In this document: positions 36,897 through 50,909 of the stretch, piece after piece
Layout of the letters: every line of letters starts with the position of its first letter
Position numbering within the stretch: the stretch's first letter is position 1
Assembly (NCBI GenBank): GCA_022749755.1
Contig: CM040451.1
Coordinates: 3,920,871-3,984,870 of the forward strand
Origin: Azadirachta indica
Lineage: Eukaryota; Streptophyta; Magnoliopsida; Sapindales; Meliaceae
Reading direction: 5' to 3'
DNA: 64,000 nucleotides
Notes under the pieces: generated by a model
What the model saw: the letters and a program-made list of their open reading frames with translations, nothing else
Told to the model about the DNA's origin: nothing
Databases searched by the model: none
Translations under genes and position numbers: made by a program

Positions 36897-37368
36897 TAGG
36901 GTCTATTTGGGAGTATTACTGAAAAAATGTTAATATATTTAATACCCGTTGGATTTGACTTTTTTATTGGTTAAAAGAGTTTTTATAATGATAAAACTTT
37001 TTTCCAAATTTTTTAATGTCGTTTGGTTGACAATGAAAAATAGTTTTTGGAAATTAAAAAAATTGTTTTTTTTATTGGAAGAAACTCAAAATTTAGGTTT
37101 TTGACAGTAGAGCTTTCCAGTTTTTTTAAAAGGTAAAATTATTTAAAATACTTTTACTTTATTTTAAAAATTCTACTTTATTTCTTTAAAATAAAATATT
37201 AAAAATTTGTCTATTAAAGTAATTATTCAAAGTTTTCTCAAAAGTTACTTGTGACAACTAAACGATTAATAAACTTTTGTTAAAAACTCTACTCATAAAA
37301 ATTTTATAAATAAAATCTTTATTTTAAAAAATTTTATTTGAAAAATTTTACCAAACAGACCTTTAAAA
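36897..37368. mobile_element. MITE with TIR AGGGTCTATTTGG / CCAAACAGACCTTT
   Basis: About 470 bases of AT-rich DNA bounded by GGGTCTATTTGGG at the left and CCAAACAGACC at the right, a common hAT-type MITE end in plants. A related partial copy, sharing AAATTT(A)GGTTTTTGACAGTAGA-like and TAAAATATTCTTATTTTATT-like interior words, lies near 61055-61320. Confidence 0.55.
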
Positions 37369-37569
37369 TTTATATTTTTAGAACTTTTTGTTTTAATAGT
37401 ATACAAAAAATAGTTATTGTTTGTCTAACAATTATAAAAAAATATTTATATTATATTTATTGTGCTAATCAGGTATTTGAAATTATAATTAAACACGTAC
37501 TTTGAAGTTAATAAATTACTACTAAAATAGAAATTATAACTTTTTTTTGTAATTAAGTTGTATATAAAA

Positions 37570-38860
37570 ATTAATAACCCTAACTTTTAGAGAGTGTTAG
37601 ATACCTCCTTGAATTTTAAGAAAATGAAAAGATACTCTGTGCATTTTGAAAAAATAAAAAGATACCGATGTACTTAAACTTATGTTACTTTAACTAGTTA
37701 AGATACTATCATTTTACTTAACTAAAATGTTAAGCTTAAAAAATTAAATAAAATAATACAATTAAATATACTTTGCCATTATTAACAATTCAGTCCTTAT
37801 TTTTAATATATTTAAAACTAAAATGTTAAACTTAAAAGATATTATTTTTTTAAAAATTGTAGAAATAAAAATATCATTTATTTAAATTAAAATATTAACA
37901 ATAAATTTGAATAAAATTATATATTATAAAATACTCTTAACTTTTTTTATTGCCTTGATAATAATTTAGTACGTATTAATCATAAAGAAATATGTATAAT
38001 AATTTATTTAACATATATTTAAAATTTTATATTATTTTTATTGAAAAAAAATAATAAATTTAATTGACATTTTATATTTATTATTCTCTTTTCTATCACA
38101 AAATACTTTTGTAGGTTTACCCATATTTATCTAAATATTCTCATATATACATATATATATTCTCCTTACTCTTGAAATATATTAATTGTTTACTCGAATT
38201 AAATATTAAAAATAAGTAAAAAATGTAAATAGTTATTTGGCAAGGAAAAAATGGGGTAAGAGCATTTACAGAATATTTAAAAAAATTAAGTAAAATAAAA
38301 TTAATAAATTACTCATATAAATTTAGTATTGTGTAAATATGATGGATAACATATACATTTTTATATATATTTTTAATAGTTTAATATAATTTTGATTAAA
38401 AAGTTTAAAAGAAAATTTTCATTATCTTAATTTGTAATAAACACTAAAAAACTTTAAGAAAAAAAACAAGATTAGCAGCATTTTAGTATATAATTTTATC
38501 TAAATTAATTGTTAATATTTCAATTTGAATAAATAATATTTTTATTTCTAAATTTTTTTTTTAGAGATAATAAAATAAAATAAACCTTTTTAAGTTTAAC
38601 ATTTTAATCCTAAATATATTAGAAATAATATCTGGTTTGCCAATAATGAACAAACTATATTTAATTTAATTAACTTATTGAAGTTTATAAATTAAAATGA
38701 TAATATCCTAATAGGTGAATGAAAGTTTAAGTTCAGGTGAATCTTCCCATTTTCTTAAAATGCGGGAGCCATCCTCGTACTTTCTCAAAACTCAAGAGGA
38801 TATTTAACACTCTCTAAAAGTATAGGGGGTATTTGCTTTTTTCTCAAAAGACAGGGAGTA
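37570..38860. mobile_element. Long-inverted-repeat element, copy 2
   Basis: Left arm at 37570-37830 and right arm at 38590-38860 are inverted. ACTTTTAGAGAGTGTTAGAT faces ATTTAACACTCTCTAAAAGT, and TTTAAGAAAATG faces CATTTTCTTAAAA. Inner words such as AAAATGTTAAACTTAAAA also face each other. The interior of about 0.75 kb is non-coding. It is related to the elements at 14640 and 43560. Confidence 0.75.
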
Positions 38861-38894
38861 TACTACAAATTCCCTTAAATAATATATAAAAATT

Positions 38895-39530
38895 AGAGAA
38901 TTTGACACATACCTCCCTTAATGTTTATGATTTTAACTTATAGAGAGAAAATATGAGAAAATGCACACCGCCCTTTTGACCATCTAAAATCGTTAGTGAA
39001 TATTAAATTGACTATAATACCCTTATTTGTTAACTCGATTAAAAGACAAAATAAAATCTTGAAACATGTAGCCTATTTTTTTTCCTTTCTATTAACACAC
39101 TCGGGCCCACATTGTCCTTTTGCTAGCAACTTCTTCCAGCATTTTTATATGCTTGTGCTATTGACTTTTCAAAGGTGGAAATATTTAATATTTTTAATAA
39201 TAATAAATATACTAAAAAAGAAAATAATTATTTACTAATAATAATTTTTTATTTCATAAAAATATCTAAAAATAATTACTATATGTTGTTATGATTACTA
39301 GTAAAAAAATTAAGTAAAAAATTTGTTACAAAAGTAACGGTAAATTTAATAATTTTAAAAAATTAATCGATTAAAAAAATAGAAATTTTAACGTATACCT
39401 CCCCTAAAACTTAAGATTTTAATATTTAGATGAAAAATTTAAGAAAAGGTATACTTATCTCTCCTAAATCATTTGTTGACCATCTAATTTTATTTATATG
39501 ATTATAATACCTTTAATTGTTTCAAAGTAA
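38895..39530 (+). repeat. Two direct modules of a short dispersed element
   Basis: 38900-39060 and 39380-39535 align in the same orientation. TTTGACACATACCTCCCTTA matches TTTAACGTATACCTCCCCTA, and both continue through a 'TTTTGACCATCTAA' / 'TTGTTGACCATCTAA' phrase into 'ATTATAATACCTTTAATTGTT'-like DNA. The reverse complement of the same phrase appears near 51590-51695. It probably represents termini of one MITE family. Confidence 0.55.
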
Positions 39531-39735
39531 AGTATAAAAAATTTAATTTGTATGTAATTAAAAATAATTTTAATTTATTTTTGATTAATTTTTTTTAGGT
39601 TGCGTAGGCAGCAAGGAGTGATTAAGCATTATTCGGGGGAAAAAAATAAAAAACTATGGCTCTTTCTCCGGTCAAGCATGAGCAGCTTTCAATGTGTCAC
39701 CCAGTCTTCTTGCAATCTACCGCATACTAATAAAA

Positions 39736-42811
<3,076 letters not shown>

Positions 42812-43559
42812 AACTTTCCTTTCTTTTCGAAAAGATGAAGAGTTGTATTTGATTTATTTTGATACGTAGTATTAAATTGGTTTGTGGGAAAGCATGACAT
42901 ATGGGTTGAATTTGAGCAGACGGATGTCTTGATCTTACTCAATTGTCTTCCTGAGGAAATGTCTCTAGGAATTTGATATTAATTTCCTTACCCATTTGAC
43001 ACTGTTTGTGAAAAGGACAGGTAATGTCCCAGTGCGATCATCAAATAATGATGACATACACATCAAACAAACGCTCCGGACATCCAATTTTGACCCCCAA
43101 ACTCACGAGTCCTGATGAACAAGGATTTCCAGGAACTTTGAGGACTATGTTTCCTGAGGATATTTCGTGGAAATTTGGTTTAGTGGTCCAACATTAGATG
43201 AGAATGAGAAAGGTGACAGGATTTAAAGACGCCCCGTCCTTTATTGGCTTTCCATTTCAATCAAAGACTGGAAAAGTGTGGTGGGTTGGTGGACACTTAA
43301 TTAATTTCGCATTACAGTGCTTTCGATTGGTGTCTGAATTCATCTGAATGGAGTGGCGTGGACTGTGGACTGTGGAGTCCTTGCTCATGCCAGCTAATCA
43401 TTCTTTGACGTAGTCGTAGACCACGTCTAAAGAGCACTCCAGGGAAGACTTTTCTATAGAAAGCGGAGACTTTTGCATACTCCATAGACTGCCCAAAATG
43501 CCCTCAACTCAGACATATATTTAACTTTCTATTGGCTGAAAGTTGATTTGTATTTCTAA
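42812..43559 (-). promoter_or_regulatory. Upstream region of the CRK gene
   Basis: Single-copy-looking, moderate-GC DNA upstream of the ATG at 42811. It lies between the gene and the transposon at 43560 and is likely to hold leader and promoter. I cannot define elements with confidence. Confidence 0.35.
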
Positions 43560-44340
43560 GGACATTCTATTAAACCCCTAATTTTTTGCAAAAGAACAAA
43601 TTATCTCTTAGGTGAGAAAATAGGAAGATACTCATGCTTAAATTTTCGTTAGTTTAAGATGCTATAATATTATCATTTTAATTTCTAAATTTAATCAAAA
43701 TAATAAAATAAAATATACTTTTCTCATTATTGATAATCCAGTTATAGTTAATTTTAATATATTTTGAACTAAAATGTTAAATTTTTTAAAGCTTGTTTCA
43801 TTTTTATTATTTTTAACTAAGTTTCAAAATAAAAATATTATTTATTTAAATTAAAATATTAATTATAAATTTAGATAAAATTATATATTGAAATGCTTCT
43901 AATCTTTTTCTTTTCTTTTACTTTCTTGGTAATGATTTAGTATGTAATGATAATAAGAATTTTTAGATAAAATATGTATAATATTTTATTTAATATATGT
44001 ATTTAAAAATTATTTTAATTTCATTGTATTCTCTTAAAAAATTATCAAGCACATAATTAATATAAATAAAAAAAATATAAATACATGCTATATTTGTTAT
44101 AAATAATAAAAATTAAATTATCTTTTAATTTTTAATTAAAATTATATTAAACCATTAAATAAGAATATAAAAATATGTATATTATCCATTTTATTGATAC
44201 AATACTAAATTTAAGTCATATATTGAAATTCCATGAATATTAAGGGATTTGGTTTTTTAAATTTTAAGTTGAGTGGTATTAGAAATCTGTTCTAATACTT
44301 TCAGGGTATCATGGAGATTAAGCTAAATCTTTAAGAGAAC
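43560..44340. mobile_element. Long-inverted-repeat element, copy 3 (partial)
   Basis: The left part matches 37690-38040 of copy 2 directly (AACTAAAATGTTAAA, TTTATTTAAATTAAAATATTA, TAATAATTTAGTA/TAATGATTTAGTA). The right part matches 38320-38395 of copy 2 in reverse complement (TAGTTTAATATAATTTTGAT against ATTAAAATTATATTAAACCA). This arrangement fits a near-palindromic element. The outer right end is degraded. Confidence 0.6.
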
Positions 44341-47300
44341 TTATGAGAATATTCCTATAATTTAGAAGAAAGCACGATGAGTTTCCTCTTTTCTTTCCGA
44401 GCAGTTTTTTTTTTTTTTTTTAGCAAGTATGTAGTGGGAGACTTCCACTATTTAAAGCATTTAGAATAAGTAGTATAAAATAATAATGTTATATATTCTC
44501 AAAGTGATATATGAAATTTGACAAGCTCTTAATGGAAGACTGACTAACCCTTCCACGGGCATTAATTGCTAACTCTTAATGCTTTCTTTTGATGACATAA
44601 ATTACATAAAATCGTGTCAAATAATCATCATATGCTTTGATCATGGATTAATTCCTCTCACCATTGGTGAAGAAACCGAAATTATTGCAGACGCTGAAAA
44701 GGAAAACTTCTTCATTCCATCAGGAAATTTAAAAAGTTATAAACTTAGTGGGAAGTTGTAATTTTCTTTTACATGAGCATGGTGTGGCGAAAGATGAGCC
44801 ATAAAATTTGATACTCGGTTTCTTCCATCAAATTAATGACCACTGGTGTAAATACCTTTTGCTATCAATAAGATAACATTCATTCTTCACGAAATTATTA
44901 AATAATAAGCACTTAATTACTACTGCTATATATATATATATATATATGTATGAAAGAAATTATATCCACTTAATTCAGTAGCAGAAGCCTATTCTGATTA
45001 ATGGGGGCTTCGTAGACTTCAAAAAATTTCGTGTTATTCAGTTTCTTTATCTTGAGCTTATTTTCCACGCCCGTGCTTGATTGAGATTTGACACAAAATA
45101 AAAAATTCTCTAAGTCCTGGAAATAGCCAACAATACATGTAGTAAAAAGCTACTAGCTAGAATAGAAATTAATTGCCACACGGAAGGCTAACTCCTTTCT
45201 AGCCTTCTTAACTGCAGCCAGCAAGACTCATTTTTCAATTATGGAAAATAATACCTACCATATATGTGAGGTCTACCGTATGTAAGGTCTATCGTATTTG
45301 AGAGTGGGTAAACTTCTCTCTATTAGTGAGGGTAAATATCACCCAAATTGGATGTAGTTATCCGGGTTGTGTCATATGCGATTCCATCACAAAATTTTAA
45401 CAGAATTTCAATGTAATATTGATAGCTTGTAAATGTAATATTTAAAAAAAAAAGAATAAAATTTAATTATTAAAATAATGCTTTTACCTTCTTCTCAGTC
45501 TACTACATTTTTTTTTTCACGGACTGCTTTTCTTTTTTCTTGCCCCTTACCCATTACCACAACTACATAACCATCACCAGCTCAAAAAAATAAAAATATA
45601 AGAATTTGTAAAATTATATGTTGAAAATTTGACAATAAAAATCACTAAGTTGTTATATATATAACAAAAAAAATACTTTATTTAGAAAATTGACATATTT
45701 TAAATAGAAAAATGTTAGGATACAAGCTGTCTCTACAAATTACTCATGTCATATAATAGTATTAGTAGATGAAAATACAAAATCTATATAATTAACAAGA
45801 AAAAATAAGGTGGATCATTAATGTAATTAATAAAAATAAATACCATGGACTTGTGGTAACCTATACTGTTATGCCATGTTAATTTATGTCACATATATAG
45901 TTTGAATTTCTAATACTACTGCTTTAAATAATATGTTTATTAAATCTTACTTATATTAATTTTATTATAGCACAATTAGAAGCTTTGGTTTCGGTTAACT
46001 CCAGAATGGTTTATTAGCAAAAAAATAATAATAATAAAGAAAGATTGAAATCAAACCGAAATAATTCATAGTTTATCGGTAATAGACAAAGTTCTTGGCA
46101 AGCTTAAATATTTTGTTTCGTATTGTGAAACTTCACTCATATTTTACAAAATATAGACAAATATTTGATATTGCTTGGTAATATCAAATTTTAATAAAAT
46201 TGATCATTATTTTTAGTTAACATAATATTTTGAGATTTTATTCCACAAATATTATGGTTTAGTGGCAGGGCCTCGATCCCTAACATGTTTAAAATTCAAC
46301 TCTAGTACTTCCACAACATATTGGGTATGTTATTAGGGTGCACAAATTCATTTTAATGATCAATAATTCAAATGTTAAAATATTACAATTCTGACATATA
46401 GCATTGCAAGCTATTGTATGGTCTCACATATAAATCACATCACTATTAACACTATTTCGTGGCTTATTAATTAGATAAACGAGACAAATATTCAATTCAT
46501 CATTTTATTATTGTTGTCGTTGTTTTATTTATTTATTTTTTGTCGCCAAAGAGAGATATGATAGCAAAGCAAGCATACCAGATCGAATTGACAAGCTTTA
46601 GATTTCAACTCCTTCTAAATAGTCAAAACAAAACAAAATCTGATGTAATTAGAATTTTACAGCAAAATCATGTTTTATTGATGTAATCAGATATCATTCA
46701 TTAGTTACTTTCATGTTTTATTGATGTAATCAGATACCACTTTACATCAGAATTTCACCAAAAAAGTAAAATTCTGTCTTATTCATATAATCGGAAACTA
46801 TTTTTGGTGCTGGGTGCCGACTTATTATGATTGGCGGTGGCGTTAGCAGTGCTGATCAAGTTTAATGGTATAAAAATAAACTTCTAAACATCTCCCTTTT
46901 TTTTTTTTTGATATTTTTACCCATTTTTTCTTATTTCTAACTTTACGCTTTGTTTGAATGTTTATCTTTAAGTAAATATGCTTTTCAATCAACTAGTAAT
47001 TCAATATGATTTCACAATAAACTTGATCTCACAATATTATGTTTAAATTTCTCTCTTAAAAACAAAAATTAAACAATAATGATTAATTTGCATCTGCATG
47101 ATAAATCTATTAAATAAAATCAAACTTTCGTAAAGATAAAAGAGCACCTTTACTATTAAGTTTAAAGTTTTAGTTCAAGTATAGTAATTCAATATCTTGT
47201 AGCAAGTACAAAATGAAAACCTTAAAGAGATTGCTCAGTTTAAGTTCTTATTTTTTTTTTAATATAGATAACAGTTTATAATTAATATTTGGACTCTTAC

Positions 47301-47952
47301 CTTCAAATTTAAACTTTGGATTTATTAAATGATAATTCAATGTAAACCTTAAGTCAACTAATGAGTCAACATCTCATAGTGTAATGCTAGAACTTTAAAA
47401 GGAGAATATATTCACTTAAAAAGTGGTCTTATTTATTTTTTTTAGAGATAACGATCCACCAACTAGTAAATTAATGATTAGGGAAGAAAATATTTATAAA
47501 TGGTAACATCAAATAGTAATTCAACATTTGGTAGTGGAAGACTGAACATCAAGTCATAATTCAAGGTCTCATGATGGGAAACTGAAATGCTCCGAGGAAA
47601 GAGGATATTGCTCACAGTGCTTTCTTTATAGACTACGATTCACCGGTAAATAGTTTAATGGTCAGTGAACTAAATATTTATGAACGGTATAAATCCTATA
47701 TATGTAACTGTCTCAATCACACTTGTTTTTACAGTAAACAGAAATTGCCAAGACAAAATACATTCCAAGCATTACAAGTATTGATTTGACCGAATTGTTC
47801 TCTTGATTTTCTGTTTTAATATGAGAATTTTAATTGTTTATATGTATGAAGAAACTATATGTGATCTAGACCTATCGTTTAAAATGATTACTTCATTGTT
47901 GATGTATGCAGAGTGTATCCTTCCTTAAAAATTAGTGTCTATATCTGCAGTT
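44341..47952. other. Gene-free stretch
   Basis: No convincing gene. It contains a TA microsatellite at about 44930-44949, a 27-base direct repeat near 46670-46740 and two phrases (47450-47520 and 47635-47705) related to the SINE-like sequence at 58080. A 60-codon frame at 44579-44761 shows no family resemblance and no upstream context. Confidence 0.55.
46670..46740 (+). repeat. Short direct repeat, period about 42
   Basis: TGTTTTATTGATGTAATCAG occurs twice, at about 46672 and 46714, followed by ATA(T/C)CA in each. A local slippage-type duplication. Confidence 0.8.
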
Positions 47953-48210
47953 TTTGCGAGAGTGGATATATGTATGGATGAGTCATAGTGCTTGGAACCA
48001 AGCGTTAACGACTTTCCTTGTCAATTACGATATTATTCTCCAACAAATTATTAAGAAAGCACTTAGTGCTTATAAACTCATAATTAATTTGATTTGGGAA
48101 AAAAAATGGAAAATGGAAAATCCAAAAAAACTAAACAATATATTTTATTTTTATTTATCGAATTTTCAGTATCTCCATTTATGAAAAAGTGTATTTTATT
48201 ATAATTTTGG
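47953..48210 (+). repeat. Dispersed repeat R4, copy b (possible transposase-like relic)
   Basis: Partner of 36555-36835. The plus frame from 47954 reads MREWIYVW, then SAWNQALTTFLVNYDIILQQ. This is loosely like the C-terminal REWAY...ALPxFLxxYNxxRPH segment of bacterial IS481/IS3-type integrases, but no DDE residues are present and the match could be chance. I treat it as a non-functional repeat. Confidence 0.5.
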
Positions 48211-48297
48211 ACTAATAAAAGTATTAGCTTTTAAACCTTTGGGACCAAAAGTGCTTTAACCCTTTAATAAATTGTGAAATATTTAAGTATCATATAA

Positions 48298-48998
48298 CCT
48301 AGGTAGCATTTATTTTTTTTAACTAAACTTTGAATATGATTGAAATCTAAATCTAATTAAAATATGAATCTAAATAATATGTTTATTTTTTATTTTAAAG
48401 TATTTGAAAATAAGTATTAAGTTGTTTATTTTAACAAAATAAAAAGTCTGAAAACTGATATTTTGACATATACATCCTTTTAAAAAATATACTTATATCT
48501 GTAATAATTTTAATTATATTAATACAATAATAAATAAAAAAATTAATAAATTATATTAGTATGTATATTATTTATTTTTTTTAATATATATATTTTAAAA
48601 AAATAATTTTTAATTAATGATATAAAGATCAATAAAAATTAAATAAAAAATAAGTCAGATAATAATTTAATTGTAATTATATAAATATACAAATTTATTA
48701 TAATAATTAAAATATAAAATAAATAGTATTTAGAAGACAAATAGAGAAAACTCACAATATGTAAAAGATAAGTCAAAAATAATTAAGTAGGGTTTTAATT
48801 TTGTTAGTAAATAAATTAATAAAATATGCATATTTTTAAAAAATAAAAATATTAAATTATTCAGATTTAATTCAAAATTTTTAACTTAATTATATTTAAA
48901 TATTTTTAACAAATATTCGAACATAAATTAAAAAATAAATAATTTTTGTACATCTGAATAATTATATTTATACTTCAAATAAAAAAACAAATAACCCC
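48298..48998. mobile_element. Possible MITE, about 0.7 kb
   Basis: The left end AGGTAGCATTTATTTTTTTT and the right end AAAAAAACAAATAACCCCTT are approximate inverted repeats, a pattern seen in hAT-type MITEs. The interior is AT-rich and non-coding. Confidence 0.35.
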
Positions 48999-50144
48999 TT
49001 AGTTTAAAATTTAAGTGCTATAACTTTTAAATTACAGTTGCTAATGAATAAAAGTTGTGAATGTTAAATATTAAAACTTTCTAGGTAAGAAACAAATTTC
49101 TTTGAATACCTTGCATTTAATTTGTTATGAATCAAGCATAGAGGTAAGCAACATGTTTTCAACGATATAGGATGAAATTAGAATTTAACTGTTTAAGAAT
49201 TTTTTTGTTTTGTAAATTTAAGTTGTATTTAATATGTTATTTAATTTTTAATTTTCTTATCTAGGTAGAATTTCTTCATTTATTTGAGTTAATTAAGGAA
49301 AATAGGTTTATTTTATTATTTGATCATGATTTCACTATTATAAATTTTGTATATATTGGGTAGGAAATTTCTGAACTTTGTTTTCAATTACATCGTTACT
49401 AATCAATAATTCTACCTTCTACCGAGAGTGGGGCTGCGGGGGCTAGGCAGAGCACTTGTTTCCATGCTTGTTCTTTCATTCTGCATGCCATATGTCAGGA
49501 TTCAGTTTGTTCTCATACTGAAAATAAGTAAAATTTATTTTTTGAAAAATTTCTTATTGGACATATACTTTTGATCATTAAAAAAAATTAAAAATAGCAT
49601 AATCTCTTAATTTATAACCACGTAATTAATTTAAACCTACTATATAAATTAACTCAAATAAGAAGAATAATTCTCACCTAAATTAATAAGAAATTTAAGA
49701 TTTGAAAATATTTTAGAAACATATAAATTAATATGATAACTTAAATTAAAAAGAAAATAATAAAAAAAACACTTACTAAACTAATTTAGTTTAGTTTCGT
49801 TCTACATTATTTTAGGTTTTGCTGGCGGCAAGGAGCGATTAAGCAGCACTCGGAAAAAATAAAATCACATGGAGGAATAACAACAGAAAGAAATTCAACT
49901 GCTTTAAACAGCTAAACAAGAGAAATTTTCTACTCTAACACGAATTTTACCAGTAAAGGAAAAATTCTGGATTATTGATGTATGTAACTGGAAAATACTT
50001 TTTACTTTTAATAAACTCAACAAACAACTGCGTTCAATCATGGAGATTTCCTCCCTGGCTGCTGAGCTGTTGTAAAATCGGTGATGGCGATGTTTTTTGG
50101 GGCGGCAGCAGTGACGACGCTGTGACGGCGCATTAGCTGTGAGG
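48999..50144. other. 3' flank of the secreted DUF26 gene
   Basis: Non-coding. Positions about 49811-49860 (TTAGGTTTTGCTGGCGGCAA onward) match the 3' flank of the CRK gene at about 39596-39645 (TTAGGTTGCGTAGGCAGCAA onward). The gene is followed by about 300 bases of GC-richer DNA with no kinase exon remnants that I can see. Confidence 0.5.
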
Positions 50145-50909
50145 TCATGCATAGAAACGACTAATTTCGTACCTAAAATTACAACTGGGTGCGACAACTC
50201 TTCCTCCTTGTTTTGTGACAAGTCTTCGTCCTTGTTTTGTAATACAACACTCCTGAAGCAATCTGGTGGCTTGATTTAAACAATTAATGCATTGCTGCTT
50301 AGACAAATCAGGAGTACACTGCACAAGTGCAAATATCGTTTGAGCGTTAGGCACCGTTGAACTTCCTGTTGCATACTTGCGAAGTAAACTACCAGAAGCT
50401 GCTTTATTTTTCAGCCCATTCAACAAGCTATCTAATACCCGCGTGAAGGCATTTGCATTAGGTACCGTTTGCTTGTTATTCATCCAGAAATAGGGTCCAA
50501 ATTCCATGTTGCCGAAGAAGTAGCGGTATGAGTACCTTAACATACAGTTATCATACCATATAAGAGCCTCTTTCTGGTTGGGACAGCGTCTTTGCAGCTC
50601 AAAAGTTGCCCTACTGATGCAACTACGGCAAACGTTCGGCTTAACATCTCCTCTGCAAAGTGCCATTGCATTAACTTGATCGCGATTTCTTCCGGAGGAG
50701 GCACGGTAGAAACCAGAGTTGATCCTCTTGTTAGAGGTGAGGTTGGAGAGTGCGGCTCTGAGGTTTTTTTGGTAGACACTGTTTCTGGTGAAGTTTTCCT
50801 TCTCCCGTACACAGATCGTGTCCAGTACCGCTTGTCGCTGGGCAACAGAGAGAGTAACAAGGCATAAGACAATGGAACAGAAGAAGAATAGCAGTCTTAG
50901 AGAAGCCAT
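50145..50909 (-). CDS. Secreted two-domain DUF26 protein (cysteine-rich repeat secretory type), 254 aa
   Basis: Single-exon frame from ATG 50909 to TGA at 50145. A signal peptide (about 1-23, ending SVAQ) is followed by two DUF26 domains with C-X8-C-X2-C at Cys85/94/97 and Cys198/207/210. The protein ends just after the second domain (NFRYEISRFYA) with no membrane helix or kinase. DUF26 secreted proteins act in the apoplast; some bind mannose or inhibit fungi, and the exact role here is unknown. It closely resembles exon 1 of the receptor kinase at 62498. A unique 24-nt duplication makes residues 224-231 (TKQGRRLV) and 232-239 (TKQGGRVV), placed between the CC pair and the last conserved Cys. 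A TATTTAT element lies about 95 bases upstream on the coding strand (51002-51008). Confidence 0.85.
   Translation of the reverse strand: MASLRLLFFFCSIVLCLVTLSVAQRQAVLDTICVREKENFTRNSVYQKNLRAALSNLTSNKRINSGFYRASSGRNRDQVNAMALCRGDVKPNVCRSCISRATFELQRRCPNQKEALIWYDNCMLRYSYRYFFGNMEFGPYFWMNNKQTVPNANAFTRVLDSLLNGLKNKAASGSLLRKYATGSSTVPNAQTIFALVQCTPDLSKQQCINCLNQATRLLQECCITKQGRRLVTKQGGRVVAPSCNFRYEISRFYA

Noticed and set aside
49904..50144. Remaining kinase exons after the secreted DUF26 gene
   Set aside because: No membrane helix, glycine loop, HRDLK or DFG motif is found in any frame between 48999 and 50144.
50592..50867. 91-codon plus-strand frame over the 50145-50909 gene
   Set aside because: Antisense shadow; the minus strand has clear signal peptide and DUF26 motifs.
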